Positions 23,614-34,945 of a stretch of DNA of 64,000 bases are shown piece by piece. Position 1 is the first letter of the stretch; each line of letters opens with the position of its first letter. A program made the translations under genes and the position numbers. The notes below the pieces were generated by a model. The model saw only the letters and a list, made by a program, of their open reading frames with translations, was not told the origin of the DNA and did not search any database. The stretch comes from Mesocentrotus franciscanus (lineage: Eukaryota; Echinodermata; Echinoidea; Camarodonta; Strongylocentrotidae), in the NCBI GenBank assembly GCA_037976565.1, contig CP137675.1:31013820-31077819 (forward strand), written 5' to 3'.

Positions 23614-26600
23614 CTGTAAATAATAACACGGGAAGAAATTCTGAATGTGCCGTAGCGGGCAAGGATAGTGGGATTTTTCTCTATTATGAAAAGGAATATC
23701 TACTTAGAAAACTGGGACTGGATGACGATCTAGTCCGATACAGCTGGGTAATAGTAATAATAATAATAGGGACAGCACGCATCAGGGGCGGCCGAGCGAC
23801 TTCCAAAGTGGGGGGCACCAAGAAAAAAGGGCACTTTCTGGAAAAAAGGGCACCTACTAAGGGAAATCTCAAAGCGAAATTATACAATTGTTTAGACATT
23901 GGTATATACCCCTACATTGTAATTACATTATCAGGGATGATTTTAATATTTGTGTCACTTTATACACCATACAAGATATTGCTTAAGCATCATACTTTGC
24001 AGTTTGGTGTGATGGACTTAAAATTTATTTGCGAGCGAGCGAAGCGAGCGAGGAAAAATTTAAGATTTGTGAGGTCGCAGTGCGAAAAATTACATCTTAT
24101 AAAGAGGAAAAAACCCAATCCTGATGGGGTTATAAGCACATTCTCATAACGGAAGACTGAAAAGACCCTTGATAAGTAACATAAGTATATCATCTATAGA
24201 TGCATGCGAGCGTAGCGAGCGAGCTTTGGGGAAATTGCTCTTAGTCGCTTGAAATTAGGGGCGCGTTTAATGATGAGAGGAAAAGGGGACACTTATCAGA
24301 ACAGAAAAGGAGCATGTGTCAAAGTACAAAGAGTAATTATCAGAGGTGAAAATGGGGCACTTCTTACACCCTCAAAAACAGGCACTCACCAGGGATGAAA
24401 AAGTCAGTCATGAGAATAGGAAATGGGCATTTGTCGACGGAAAAGGGCCCCATCAGATTTTGATAGGGGCATTTATAAGAGGTGAAAAGGGGCATTTATG
24501 AAAAGGGATAGGTCCCTTATTAGAAAGGAAAAGGGGCACGTATCATTGTTAAAAGGAAATTATCAGAGGTGAAAAGAGGCACTTATGTGACGCACCTGAA
24601 AAGGGTAAATGACCAGATATGAACAGGGGCACTTATGTAAATGAAAAAGGGGCACTTATAATAAAGGAAAATATGCATTAGTTGAAAGAAAATGGGCGCC
24701 GATCAAATTTTAAAGGGGGCATTTATCGGAGGTGAGGGGGCACTTATCTGAAGTGCAAAGGAGAATTTTCTCGTACTTGAAAAGGGTCATTTACAAGAGA
24801 AGGGGCACTTATGAGAAGGGCAAGGGCTCTTTTTTAATGGGGCACTTATCATTGAGAAAAGGGGCACATGTGAAAATATAACTTAGGTGCGTTATCCGAG
24901 TTAAAATGGGGGTAGTTATTAAAAGGTAAATGGGGCACTTCTTACAAAGGAAAGGGGCACTTGTCAAAGTAAAGAGGCACCTCTCAGATTTGAATAGGGC
25001 AATTATCAAAGGTGAAGGGGCACTTATCATAAGTGAAAAGAGGCACTTCTCGTACCTGAAAAGGGGCACTTACTAGAGATTAAAAAGGGCACTTATGAGA
25101 ATGAAAAATGGACACTTATTGCAAGGAAAATGGGAAATTGTCGAAGTAAAAGGGGCACGTGTCCAAATAAAAGGGGCACTTATCAGAGGTGAAAAGGAAA
25201 AGGGGCACTTTTACAAATTAATAAGGGCACTTGTGAAAGTAAAAGGGGCACTATTCCTATGTAAAAAGGGGCACTTCTTACAAAGTTAAAGGGGCACTTT
25301 TCTATGTAAAAAGGGGCACTTTTTGGGTGCTTGAAAAAGTGGGAGGGCACTGTGCCCCCCTGCCCCCCCCCCGGGAGGGCCGCCTCTGGCACGCATACTA
25401 ACGCAAGTATTGCCAATACATTTACAATTATATCCTGCATCAAAAATTTGTTGGCTTTTGATTGGTTGAGAGCTCGTCACATGACCAGAAATATTTGAAC
25501 TATTTTTAGAAAGTACTATATGAGAGTACTATTTGGGAGTTGACAAAAAATGTGTTTTTTTTATTTTTAATTGAATTTTTTTTTCTTTCTTCAAATCTTA
25601 ATTTAATGAAAACAAAATATTCTAAATATTTTTAGATAAAAATTTACATTTTTTTTGTTCTAAATTTTTTTTTGTCCCAAAAATGTTTTTTTTGTTGTTG
25701 TTGTTTTGTTTTTTTATAAAATAAATTTTTGATGCAGGATATAAAACAAATAAACCATGCCTTCTATTCGAGGTACTGGTTAAAACTATGGGCCTCGGTG
25801 ACTCTAAAAGTACCATTTGCTTCGGGGCTGCGCCCCTCAGCAAATAGTACTATTGGAGTCACCTCTTGCGCATAGTTTTAACCAGAACCTCTCAAGACAG
25901 TGTATATTTGTATAATAATATGCTGTTGGGTGATTGGGACCAGTCATGGGGATGGTAGAATAGGGTTAGGCTTGTCTTATTAGAGCACCTTGTGAGTTAT
26001 GAACCGGCCGGACCTGCCCTTTGGGCAGGTCCTTAAATTGCTGGAGAACAGTGCGATAAGATCAAGCTGGGGATTCTGGTAGGGCTAGTGTAATCTTTGG
26101 GTAACCAATGGAGGTCTTTCCCCCAAATGTTATACGTGTAAATATGACATATTAAGTTGTCATCACCTCTGTAGTGCCTCGATTTTCTTTAGAACAGTAA
26201 CAACCCACTCTGGAAGAGTATCTTCTGCTTTATCTTTTTCTAACATCAGAACAGTGGATGGGTAGCACTAAAAAGCAAACTTTAAACTCAGACCAATTAC
26301 ATTCAGACTTCAATCCTAGACTGTAACTCTATTTTTATTTTCATTTTAATCGAATCATTGACGTGATTTTGCTGTTTATTTGATTGTTTGCTAAGGAGGC
26401 ATGTGTATGATCGTGAGTAAACAACCATGCAGGGGATCGACGGCTTTAAGTCTTTTCCGAGGGACTTGGTAATAAGGATTAAGGATCGAGCTGGTTCTGT
26501 GACATCCCGGTTTATACGAGACCACTGCTCTACCATTGAGCCATCGCGCCTCCACTTTCGACATATCATACCCCTATCTGCCCATAAATGCGTTTACATT

Positions 26601-29600
26601 ATTACTGTAGTCTGTATAGGGTCTAAAATGTCAGTAAAATGAAAAAAAGAAATGTGTAAAACAGAAGCTGTAGTTGAGTCAGCAACAACCTTTAGAGATT
26701 GAATAATAAGTTAACTCACCTGAAGTATGTTTATGGGCTAAAAGATTATTCGCGGGAGCGGGCATCAACACGGCTACATTCTGGGGTACCACTGCAAAAG
26801 TAGTTAGATTGAGATAAATGATAATTAGACCCCTTGCTACAAGTTAATCCAATGAATAAAATTGTAATACCATATTGGCAGTCAAAATATTGTTTAGGAG
26901 ATCCTTCGAATATACATTACAAATCTCATGTGAAACATGTGAAAGTTTTAGAATTTGTTTAGCAACAAATAAAAGCGTGTTTTTTTAATGTGGATGTTAT
27001 AATAGATGTTAAGAAATACTAATGAGATTCTATAGAACAAGTTTTTCACTACATACATTTATGTTAATCAACTCAATTGACAGAGAGGTTCGATCATCAT
27101 GTCATCAAGTACAGATTGAGAGCTCACTGAAACATGCAAACTAAAAATGTCCTCTTGCATTTCCACTTATTATAATAAGGGAAACTGAATTGCGAAGATT
27201 TTAAATAAATCGGACAAATGATAAGGAAGTTATGAATGATTAAAATGGGAGTTCATCAAATCTATGCGAATCGCAAAGTAATCGCAGTCATGGTAATGTG
27301 GATTGTGATGTATTCTCCCGTGTAGTAAAATGTATTTTATTTTTGTTTCTTCTTCTAAGCGCCTTCTTCCTTGGGGCACTACTCAAAATACAGAACTTTC
27401 TTGATCAATCTTAATGACTCTTCAGATTGATCAGTAAAATTCTGAGAAGATATAAACATAATCTATCAAGAATATGCATGTATTGTCACCGCCATTTTAT
27501 GAAAAGAGGCAAGAGCAATTTTTGCAACTTTGTGGGCAACATTGTATTATGGAAACCATATCATTATGTCCTCCCAAAACAAAAGATCCTTCCAAATTTT
27601 GTAGAATTTACATTTTTAATATCATTTTGTTTGTCAACTTGGAAGACTTTTGTCAGGCATTACATCACAGTGACATTACCAATTCTGACTTTTTGAAATT
27701 CCCATACGTAATGAGATTAGCCTACAATTGAAATTGTAACACCTACACATTTCTTTTATGCAATTCTGGTAAATAGCCATGACGACCTTGCATTCATTCG
27801 GACTGTAAGATGCAGCTTCCTCTAATGATCCCAAGTCTACAAGAATGGCTTCAAACAAGTGCCAGTTGCATGCCAGCTCTTTTATGTTTTTAATCAACAC
27901 GATTGTCTTTCCAGGAAGTTGTCGTTGTAGCCCATCCACGGGTTGATTTGATGTAGAACGACTAAACAAGGCTATGGGATAGGTTGGGTCGATCACTTTT
28001 TCCTGGGTGGTATATCTATCATGTGAGGTGTCGACTTTCGACGAGGCCTGTGAAATTGGTGTGGTGTCGGAAGAACATTCGCCAAGTTGTGACGTACTAG
28101 AAGCGGATGATGTGCTTGCCATTGAAGTTTGGCTTTTAGTAGGTCGCGTCGGAGCATCTTCTGTAGGGACACCAACTCCTAAAAGGTTAACAGGAGAATC
28201 ACTCTTAACCGAAATTGCTGAGGCATTTGTCGACCGGCCAACCTCTGTCTGAGACATGGAACTGGTGTCAGTAGAACTCAGAGCAGAAGAAGTCGTACTT
28301 TCCTCTCCTTTGGTAGCACTACCAGAAACAGGAATGCTTTGTGGATTATCACCAGTCCCGATTATAGCTATTTTATCCGCAGAGGGCGTTGTGGTCAGGG
28401 TTGCATCTTCAGCGATGGGTAGAGGATGAGCTGTCACCTTACCGATGAATTCAGTGAGTCGTGAAAGGTCTGGCATTTCAGCTAGATTGTTGCATTGGAT
28501 GACGCATTTAGAGCACTGGAAGGTGGTTGGCTGGGTCTTCTTGAAGACCATCATCAGTGCCATCTTGGTGTTAGAATTGAAGCTCGTCATGGAGTGAACA
28601 ACAACTGCAACACGGTCAGGTCCTGTCAAAATATATATGTAAATTCTATGAATAATTCTAAACTTATATTCTAGCCATAGATACATAAAAACATGCATAT
28701 ACAAATGACGTCATGTTTCCCCGGATAGATCACAGAAAATAGAGATAGTAACTTTGTGATGACTTTAAACATGATGGTAAACATAAAGCTTATCTACCTG
28801 ACATATAGATTTTCCTCGACTGTTCAATTCATCAAATAAACGGAAGAAAACAAAAAGAAATAGCGAGTTGAAAACGGCATGATTATAGAATTACTATTAA
28901 AATACCCTGCAAAATCAATAGAGATCGTTGTCAATGGGTGAAGAGCGCCCTCTTTCTTCTACTGTTTGTGGAAATCCAGTCTCAGGCAACCAGTGCGCTG
29001 TAAGGGAAAATCACCAGATGAACACATAGATGCTGTTCACGTACGTACGAGATCATGGATAATGGCGAATGTCCTTTTTTGCAATACTCTTGGCATGGTT
29101 CTCTTTAATTTCACTTTTTTCAAGTGAGCACTATTTCCCCCCCGGAAATTTGAAAATCGCGCCGACCGATATTCGCTTATTGGGTGGGTGGGGAGGGGGG
29201 TAAGCACTATTTTTAACACTAACAAAAAGTTGAGGGGTTTAACCCCAAACCTCTCTCTCCCGCCCCCTGCGTACGCGCCTGCCCCATACTACTGTTACAA
29301 AGCTCGTGTGTCCAAGAACGGAACAAGAAAAGGTGTAGTGATCATCACTCTGCCTCTGGCGCCTCGGGTACGAACTCAGTTACGTCTATCTGATAATCCT
29401 ATAATTTCAAGATCGTCTCAGATCTAGATAACCCACCTCTCTCACCCAAAGTCCCCCTGCTAAACGAAAGCCCAAATACACACACTCGCGAAACGTACCC
29501 CCACCCCCTCTTCCCCACCCACACAGGAAACATGGCAGTGAGGAAATTACCGTTTCTGTAGACATTTCGAGTTCTTTCTGTGGTTGATAATGACATTTTT

Positions 29601-30006
29601 TCTTCTTTATAGTCTAAGCTGACGCCTTGAACTCTGCGATATAACTAATGCATATGTCACTATTTACAACAGCCCATGTAAAATCATATGAAACATAAAT
29701 CTGAACTATAATCACTCAGACCAGGGATGACTCACCATAAATGCTCTTGAGTTTGGGTAGGAGCTTGCTGTACTTGGCGTCTGCTACGTCAGTGATGGAG
29801 TTACGACCTTGTGAAATTGAATGCAACAGAACGACGGCATCGTAGGTCTCTCTAGGCTGGAACGACTGTAAGTCTTGTTGAGTGAGTTTCACAGAGACGC
29901 ATCTAAAATCAGCATTCTCGCGCTCGATTTGTTCAATTAACTGATCTGTAGAGTTTTCCGTCGACACGGAGAGAAAAGCGATGACAATTTTGTTCTGGCA
30001 CGCCAT
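23363..30006 (-). CDS. Uncharacterised two-part protein, three-exon model (gene-level entry)
   Basis: I do not recognise this family. Model: exon 1 30006-29736, exon 2 28622-27747, exon 3 23613-23363, phases 1 and 1, 465 residues. Residues 1-140 read like an alpha/beta fold: strand KIVIAFLSVS, strand YDAVVLLHSISQGRN, helix KYSKLLPKLKSIYG, strand DRVAVVVHSM. The latter half vaguely recalls AIG1/GIMAP-type GTPase cores, but no P-loop is present. Then follow about 150 Ser/Thr-rich residues, a strand KTIVLIKNI, and a helical C-terminus with NRLVSWLVDCYDRYH. The start is the first Met of exon 1. It is transcribed divergently from the GTPase gene at 30822, which suggests but does not prove joint regulation. 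The exon 2-exon 3 join is inferred; without it the frame ends at 27676 inside a dispersed repeat. Confidence 0.7.
23783..25388 (+). mobile_element. Non-autonomous hAT element with internal minisatellite, copy 2
   Basis: Exact 8-bp target duplication GCACGCAT at 23775-23782 and 25389-25396. Ends are CAGGGGCGGCC and GGCCGCCTCTG. The interior is a long array of about 40-bp units containing AAAAGGGGCACTTATCAGA, plus a GCGAGCGAAGCGAGCGAG stretch. Eight-bp duplications and CAGGGGCGG termini are the hAT hallmark. No transposase frame was found. Confidence 0.92.
25771..25890. repeat. Foldback repeat of about 120 bp
   Basis: AGGTACTGGTTAAAACTATG at the left and CATAGTTTTAACCAGAACCT at the right pair with one mismatch. 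Pairing continues through GTGACTC/GAGTCAC and ATTTGCT/AGCAAAT to a GGGGCTGCGCCCC centre. Confidence 0.85.
26395..26560 (-). mobile_element. tRNA-derived SINE, minus strand
   Basis: On the minus strand GGAGGCGCGATGGCTCAATG and GTAGAGCAGTGGTCTCGTA look like the 5' half of a tRNA with an A-box. The rest is diverged, so this is not a functional tRNA gene. Confidence 0.6.
27180..27735 (+). repeat. Dispersed repeat R1, copy 2
   Basis: Shares CTTGGGGCACTACTCAAAA, the CACAGTGACATTACC region and CCCATACGTA with copy 1 at 19805-20290. Its right end overlaps the last codons of the unspliced frame of the minus-strand gene. Confidence 0.6.
27747..28622 (-). CDS. Uncharacterised gene, exon 2
   Basis: The acceptor TTTTGACAG precedes 28622. 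Encodes PDRVAVVVHSMTSF and CSKCVIQCNNLAEMPDLSRL, a long Ser/Thr-rich stretch, then KTIVLIKNIKELACNWHLFE. Donor ATGT|GTAGGT at 27747 is a good consensus and in phase with the exon at 23613. If unspliced, the frame ends at 27676 after about 24 further residues. Confidence 0.7.
29736..30006 (-). CDS. Uncharacterised gene, exon 1
   Basis: Starts MACQNKIVIAFLSVS and ends in ATTTATG|GTGAGT on the minus strand, phase 1. The frame continues exactly in the exon at 28622 as YGPDRVAVVVH. Confidence 0.8.
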
Positions 30007-30821
30007 GATATGGCCTTCTGCCCGTCGTTGGTTGCAAAGCTTGAACCGCAGTTTAATAAGAAATCAGTGCGGGTAGCTTGCTAACTGGAGCATCTTTTGC
30101 TTCGCATTGAGATCAACGTTAGAATGTCGATTGAGAGTAACCTGGAAGTTTGTAATACGATGTGGGAGCTGGAAAAACCCACTACCTTGTCATTGTGTTC
30201 AAATTCGGTCACGTATGTATGGGCGGTGCTTAGCTCAAGTATTGAGCATGCGCAGTAATTGAGGCCAGCAGTTCAGGAATAGCTTAGCACAGAGTACTTG
30301 GTAGTACTTATATGGGCCTTTCTTGCATGGCGACAAAATCTATTTGGAAATTAAGTTATTTTCTAGTTATGATTGCACAATGTAGTTGGGAAAAACCCAC
30401 TTGATTATCATTGTTTTGCCATGCTCTTATTTGTCTGGGAGGTCCTTTAGCTCACGCATGCGCAGTGATTACCTGCATAAGCCACACCCCCATAAAGCAG
30501 TATTCTCCTTATACAACGCCATCACACATTTTTGTGAACATGTGTATCTGCGCTTCTGAAAGCGAGTCTACCCTAATTATTGGATATTCTACATCTGAAT
30601 CTGACGGCTAAGCAAATACCTTTCAAATAAAAAGGCAAAAACAACAACAACAGGTAATTCACAAGTTCATCATCTGAAATACTTTCTTCATTTTTGCGAA
30701 ATCAGGAATAACTTTGCAAAGCTTGGCTGCACATAACATAGGATAAACTACAATATTTATTCCAATACTTCTGCTTTAAATTCGTTAAAAACTCCTGTAG
30801 AGATTTACAATCAACAGGAAA
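30007..30821. promoter_or_regulatory. Shared divergent promoter region with a duplicated block
   Basis: 815 bp between two start codons pointing apart. Two diverged copies of a block of about 100 bp (30169-30268 and 30382-30485) each contain GGAAAAACCCACT followed later by GCATGCGCAGT. The latter fits the NRF1 core (30246-30254, 30455-30464). GGGAAAAACCC at 30388-30398 fits a Rel/Dorsal-type site. Factor assignments are inference. Confidence 0.5.
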
Positions 30822-31188
30822 ATGGCGACAATCTCCCAAAGTGACCTGCTGGAGGAAATACGAGAGATTCGTGATATCGTCCAAGATTACAAACCAGGTA
30901 AAAACGTCACCCTTCCCGACAAGATTTCCTTTCCCGAAAACCTCTTCATTGGATTGTTTGGAAGAACTGGGTGCGGAAAAAGTTCTCTGATAAATTCTCT
31001 AAAGTTTGCGGCTCAGGGACGTTTGAGAAAGGCGCAATGGATTGAAGTAGCAAGTCAAGAGAAAGCAGGGGGTCATACCATGTTCAGAAAGATCGCTAAT
31101 TTGACCCAATGCATCTTCGTCATTGATAACCGAGGACTAGACAACCAGAACGCAGAAGAAGCCCAGGCTGAAATAGCAGCACAACTTG
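30822..31188 (+). CDS. GTPase A exon 1: N-terminus, P-loop, G3
   Basis: Encodes the N-terminal helix DLLEEIREIRDIVQDYKPG, then IGLFGRTGCGKSSLINSLKF, AGGHTMFRK and CIFVIDNRGLD. Donor CTTG|GTGAGT, phase 1. The P-loop is uninterrupted here, unlike in the paralogue. Confidence 0.92.
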
Positions 31189-34069
31189 GTGAGTATTTCG
31201 TTGGGTTTCTATTTCTTCTTGCGACATTAAACTAACGACTTTTCATCACAATAGATTTGTAGTTTACTAAGTATTTATACAAGCACACTGCCACTAATAT
31301 ATATATTTGTTAAACAGTCTAAATCCTGATGTAGCGGCCTACCCACCAATGCTCGGTCATGAATCATACAACAACCGCTGACAAAACAAAACAAAAAACG
31401 GCTGTGCATACAGTGCATACAACTGATTAACGTTTGACAACCAGTATTTCATTTTCGTAAGCCTATATGATTTTGTCATTTCTACTGGCGATGAAAATGT
31501 TAATGTCCTGCTTGTCGGCTGTTTTCGGCAGCTAAATTTCCTTTCAAATAGATTTATTTCTGAGATATAAACTTGATTATATAGCTATAAGCACGTGGCT
31601 TACATAATAAAGGTAGCCACAGTAATGTTTTTTTTTTTAATTTCCTAATACAGTCCATCAAATCAGTCCATGAAATCATCTTGACGGGTTTCTGTCTTAA
31701 TTGTTTTAATTTATTTTAGACGGAGACCGAGGCTACAGTGAGCAGGTCCAATGGTTAGGTGAAGAAGTCCAACAGTTCGATACCCCGGCAGTTGATCTGA
31801 AGAAAGGACACCCAATAACATGTGCTGTTTTCGTGTTTAGGTAGGCCTGTCAACAATTGCAGTGAGAGTTTATTTATGTTGATTCAAATACATAGAATGT
31901 TCATTTAAAATTTAAAGGCAGATAAATGTATTGCTAGAAGGTGTTATATACTTCTGGCTTCGATAGTGCAAACGTTTGATAATCATTTATTTAATTTATC
32001 ATGCACCAATGCACATGATCCATGGCCCATGTGAGAACCTACCCCAAAACAGTGGCGTCGCGTTCATCAGTGGGATGGGGGCAGTTTTGTTCCCCTCTCT
32101 GTGCCACTAAATGTAGACATACTTAATAACATTCAATTTGCTAATTTGCACGAGAAAATTTGTTCCTAAAGGACAGTAAACTCGGCAAACCCCAAATTAC
32201 GATACCTTAAGGTAGCAGTTAATTGGGAGTATACTGTGAGGTTTTGACTCAATCTTGACACACAAAATGACTAAAGTCGCAATTTTACAAAAATGTATGA
32301 CTCAGGAGGATCTATTTTCTATAGAGGACCTATAATAATATATTATTCATAATGTCTTTTGCGTAGTGCCCCAAGGCAGAAGGAACGCCGGAGAAAAACA
32401 GAAATTAATGATATTTTGTACACGGCAAACGGGAAAGTTATCCGCGACTACGTCACAATCCACTGACCAAATGCCTATTTGAGATTTGCATGGCCTTAGT
32501 GATTTCATATTTATTTCAAACATTCATAAATTTCTTATTATTGGTCCGACTTATTTCACACTTTCGTACAGATGAACTTATTACAAGGGTTGTATTGCCC
32601 ATTAAGAACAGCCAAGAGAAAAATCAGTCCAGGTAATTCCCAAGGTGTACATTGTTCATTTTTTTTTTAATAGTAAGTTCGAACAAATGATCAAGTCACT
32701 GAGTAACAATTTTAAAGCTGACCCTTTTTCCTATTCTCTTCTTTCTGTTATTTTAATAGCGCTATTCATGACATGAAATCGGATTTTGCTGGGCTCAATC
32801 ACTTGGTTGATTTTCTGCACCGTCGCCAAGGTAATACTGTATTTAAATAATTTGTCTTTTTTTTTAAAATCCCATGTTATACCAACATTTTCTTTTTGAA
32901 AAATAGAAATGAAGCCACAAATAATTTTTCCGTTATGGCTCAAATTGTTGACTCATAAAATGATAATTCAGTTTAAAAGCTTAATTTTCTGTGTGTATAG
33001 TGGTAAACATATATATATATTTTTTAAATATACATGAAGACAGTTGAATAACGTAACTCAAGGAAACAAAACAATCCATAACCACATGAAAATCAATAAC
33101 ATGTATGGCTATTATTTTTTCATCACCAAAATGTATCCATGTTTCGTATCATATTTCTGTTCTTCGTAAACTTTGTCTGAGCCTTTATTTTACATGTGAG
33201 CGAAACAAATGTTCATGTTGAACGATATCATACTTTCAATATTGTTCTAAATGTGACGTAGGGGTCCATAAACTGAAAATATATTAGGTGCAAAATGTAC
33301 AAAAACTTGAATAATGTTCAACTCCTCTGGGTGTACTCAAAACAAAGAAGTTGTTGTGTTAATAGATCTTTTTGTCTTTTCTTCTCGTCTTGTCACCATA
33401 TATATTGCAGGGTGTTACCCCATTGCCGTCATCACCCACGTTGATGTGGCCGAGCGAAACGACATCGACATCCTGATCGCTGTTCTCCGGGTCTCAGGGA
33501 TCGGCGATATCTTCGAGGTCGCTAACATCACCAACGATAAGACCAAACTAGATGAGCAGTACCAACTGAATCTTCTGACCCTGATAGAGAGATGCATGAC
33601 CATTGGAGATAATACAGCTACCTTCAAGCACTACCAGCGTGTAGAGCTGGAGAATAAGGCGGAGATGGCGAAGAGGGGTCTGACAGAGAAACCAGTGCCA
33701 ACAGCAAAGGTATCAAGTCATGACGAAGAAGAGTCAGGAGTGGTAAATGGCGGAGGGGAAAGAAGAGAGGTCGAAAAACTCAAGAACAACCTTGAGAAGA
33801 GAAGGATGGAGCTGGAACTCCTGGAGCGGGATCATAAGATGAGGATGGACTTGGAGAAGCAGCAGCATGAGCTTCAGATGGAGCGACAGAAGCTGGAGTC
33901 CCGCGAGATGCAACTCCAGGAAGAAGAGCGGGAACGTCGGTTCCAAGAACAGTTGCGGAAATTAGAGGCAGACAAACGTGAAGAGCTCATGCGCATCATG
34001 GAGGCCAACAGATCTAAGGGTCATGGATTCCGACCAGTAATCAATCTCCCTGGCTGCCCGATACAGTGA
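30822..34069 (+). CDS. P-loop GTPase with coiled coil and CaaX box, paralogue A (gene-level entry)
   Basis: Exons 30822-31188, 31720-31840, 32760-32830 and 33411-34069 join cleanly into 405 residues from an ATG in AAAATGGCG. P-loop GRTGCGKS at residues 47-54, a candidate switch-I Thr in GGHTMFR (83-89), a G3-like IDNRGLD (101-107) and a G4-like THVD (195-198) with T-H in place of N-K. Residues about 303-385 form a charged coiled coil. The protein ends in CPIQ, a CaaX prenylation motif, so membrane anchoring is expected, as in some guanylate-binding proteins. Resemblance to IRG, GIMAP or septin-like GTPases is general only and I cannot name the family. It is divergent from the minus-strand gene and has a paralogue at 57420-63073. 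Function is unknown; an immune role is a guess from the fold type. Confidence 0.88.
31720..31840 (+). CDS. GTPase A exon 2
   Basis: Encodes DGDRGYSEQVQWLGEE and GHPITCAVFVFR. The last segment looks like a core beta strand. Donor TTTAG|GTAGGC, phase 2. Confidence 0.85.
32310..32610 (-). repeat. Dispersed repeat R1, inverted partial copy in a GTPase A intron
   Basis: GTAGTGCCCCAAGG, the complement of CCTTGGGGCACTAC, marks it as an inverted relative of 19805-20290 and 27180-27735. Confidence 0.5.
32760..32830 (+). CDS. GTPase A exon 3
   Basis: A 71-nt exon encoding AIHDMKSDFAGLNHLVDFLH. The paralogue has an exon of identical length and phase (61892-61962), which supports both. Confidence 0.88.
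33411..34069 (+). CDS. GTPase A exon 4: G4 motif, coiled coil, CaaX
   Basis: Encodes YPIAVITHVDVAERNDID, GIGDIFEVANIT and FKHYQRVELENKAEM, a Glu/Arg/Lys/Gln-rich coiled coil, then GHGFRPVINLPGCPIQ and TGA. The terminal CPIQ is the CaaX box. Confidence 0.92.
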
Positions 34070-34340
34070 TCCAGTGGCGGACCCAGGGGCCGGGGCCCGG
34101 GCCCTCCTAGAAAAACCCCTAGTAAAAACACCCTTTTTGGGAAAAAAGAAGATGGGCCCCTCCTGGCGCTCAAGGGGTGGTGATGAAATTTTTTTCAATT
34201 TTGAAGGCAAAAAAAAAAATTGTGCTCACCACCCCCCACTGAGCGGAAAATCGGCCGGCACGAATTTCAAATTTTCAATTTTCGGAGACATAAAAAAAAA
34301 AAAAATTTGCTCATTACCCCCGACTGCGTCCATTGTATGA
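34070..34340. mobile_element. MITE-like sequence starting CAGTGGCGGACCCAGG
   Basis: It begins right after the GTPase A stop codon. A similar start, CAGTGGCGGATCCAGG, occurs at 57666. TGCTCACCACCCCC and TGCTCATTACCCCC lie inside. The right boundary is not clear. Confidence 0.4.
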
Positions 34341-34634
34341 CACATACTTTGCAATTCATTCATTCATTAATTCGTTCATTATTTTTTTCTCATAGGACAG
34401 GGTGATTTCCATAGGGGTCTACCAACATATGCTTCTCGATCCATTTTCTTTCACTAAGTTGAATTCAACCCTGGAACAAACATTACTAGTAAACTTAACC
34501 CTCACCGTAATCCTGACCTATAACATACTTAGCAACCCAACACTAAACCGGTATCTTTAATGAAGCACCGCTCAGAGCAAATGTCCCCTGATGAATTAAT
34601 ATTGAAACACTTTAATTGTTTTGTTAGATGTCGT

Positions 34635-34945
34635 TTTCCGAAGACCCATACTCCCAAAGTTTCATTTTTCCGAAGGTTAGTTTTAATACTCAGAAGGTTC
34701 ATAATATCGAAAATGAAACAGGGTTCTTAATTCCATATACCTGTATGAAATACAGTTCATAATTTCGAATATGAAAGAGAATCCTGTATCGTTTTTCGGA
34801 AAAACGAACCCTATAATTCACTTTTGTAATTATGAACCTGTTTACGTTTCGCAATTATAAACTCTATTTCATTTTCGGAAACATGAACCCCCTGGTATGG
34901 GAAATTTGTGTTTCGGAATAATGAACCTTCGGAAAACCGGGAAGC
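34635..34945. repeat. TTCGGAA repeat cluster, copy 2
   Basis: Related to 10855-11260: many GGTTCATAAT and TTCGGAA units and the shared ending GGAAATTTGTGTTTCGGAAT with AATGAACCTTCGG. Confidence 0.6.

Noticed and set aside
26395..26560. A tRNA gene on the minus strand
   Set aside because: Only the 5' half resembles a tRNA; the B-box region is lost and the context is a SINE.
29716..30006. TIR domain in the unknown gene
   Set aside because: There is a hydrophobic first strand, but the usual TIR box motifs and catalytic Glu context are not seen.
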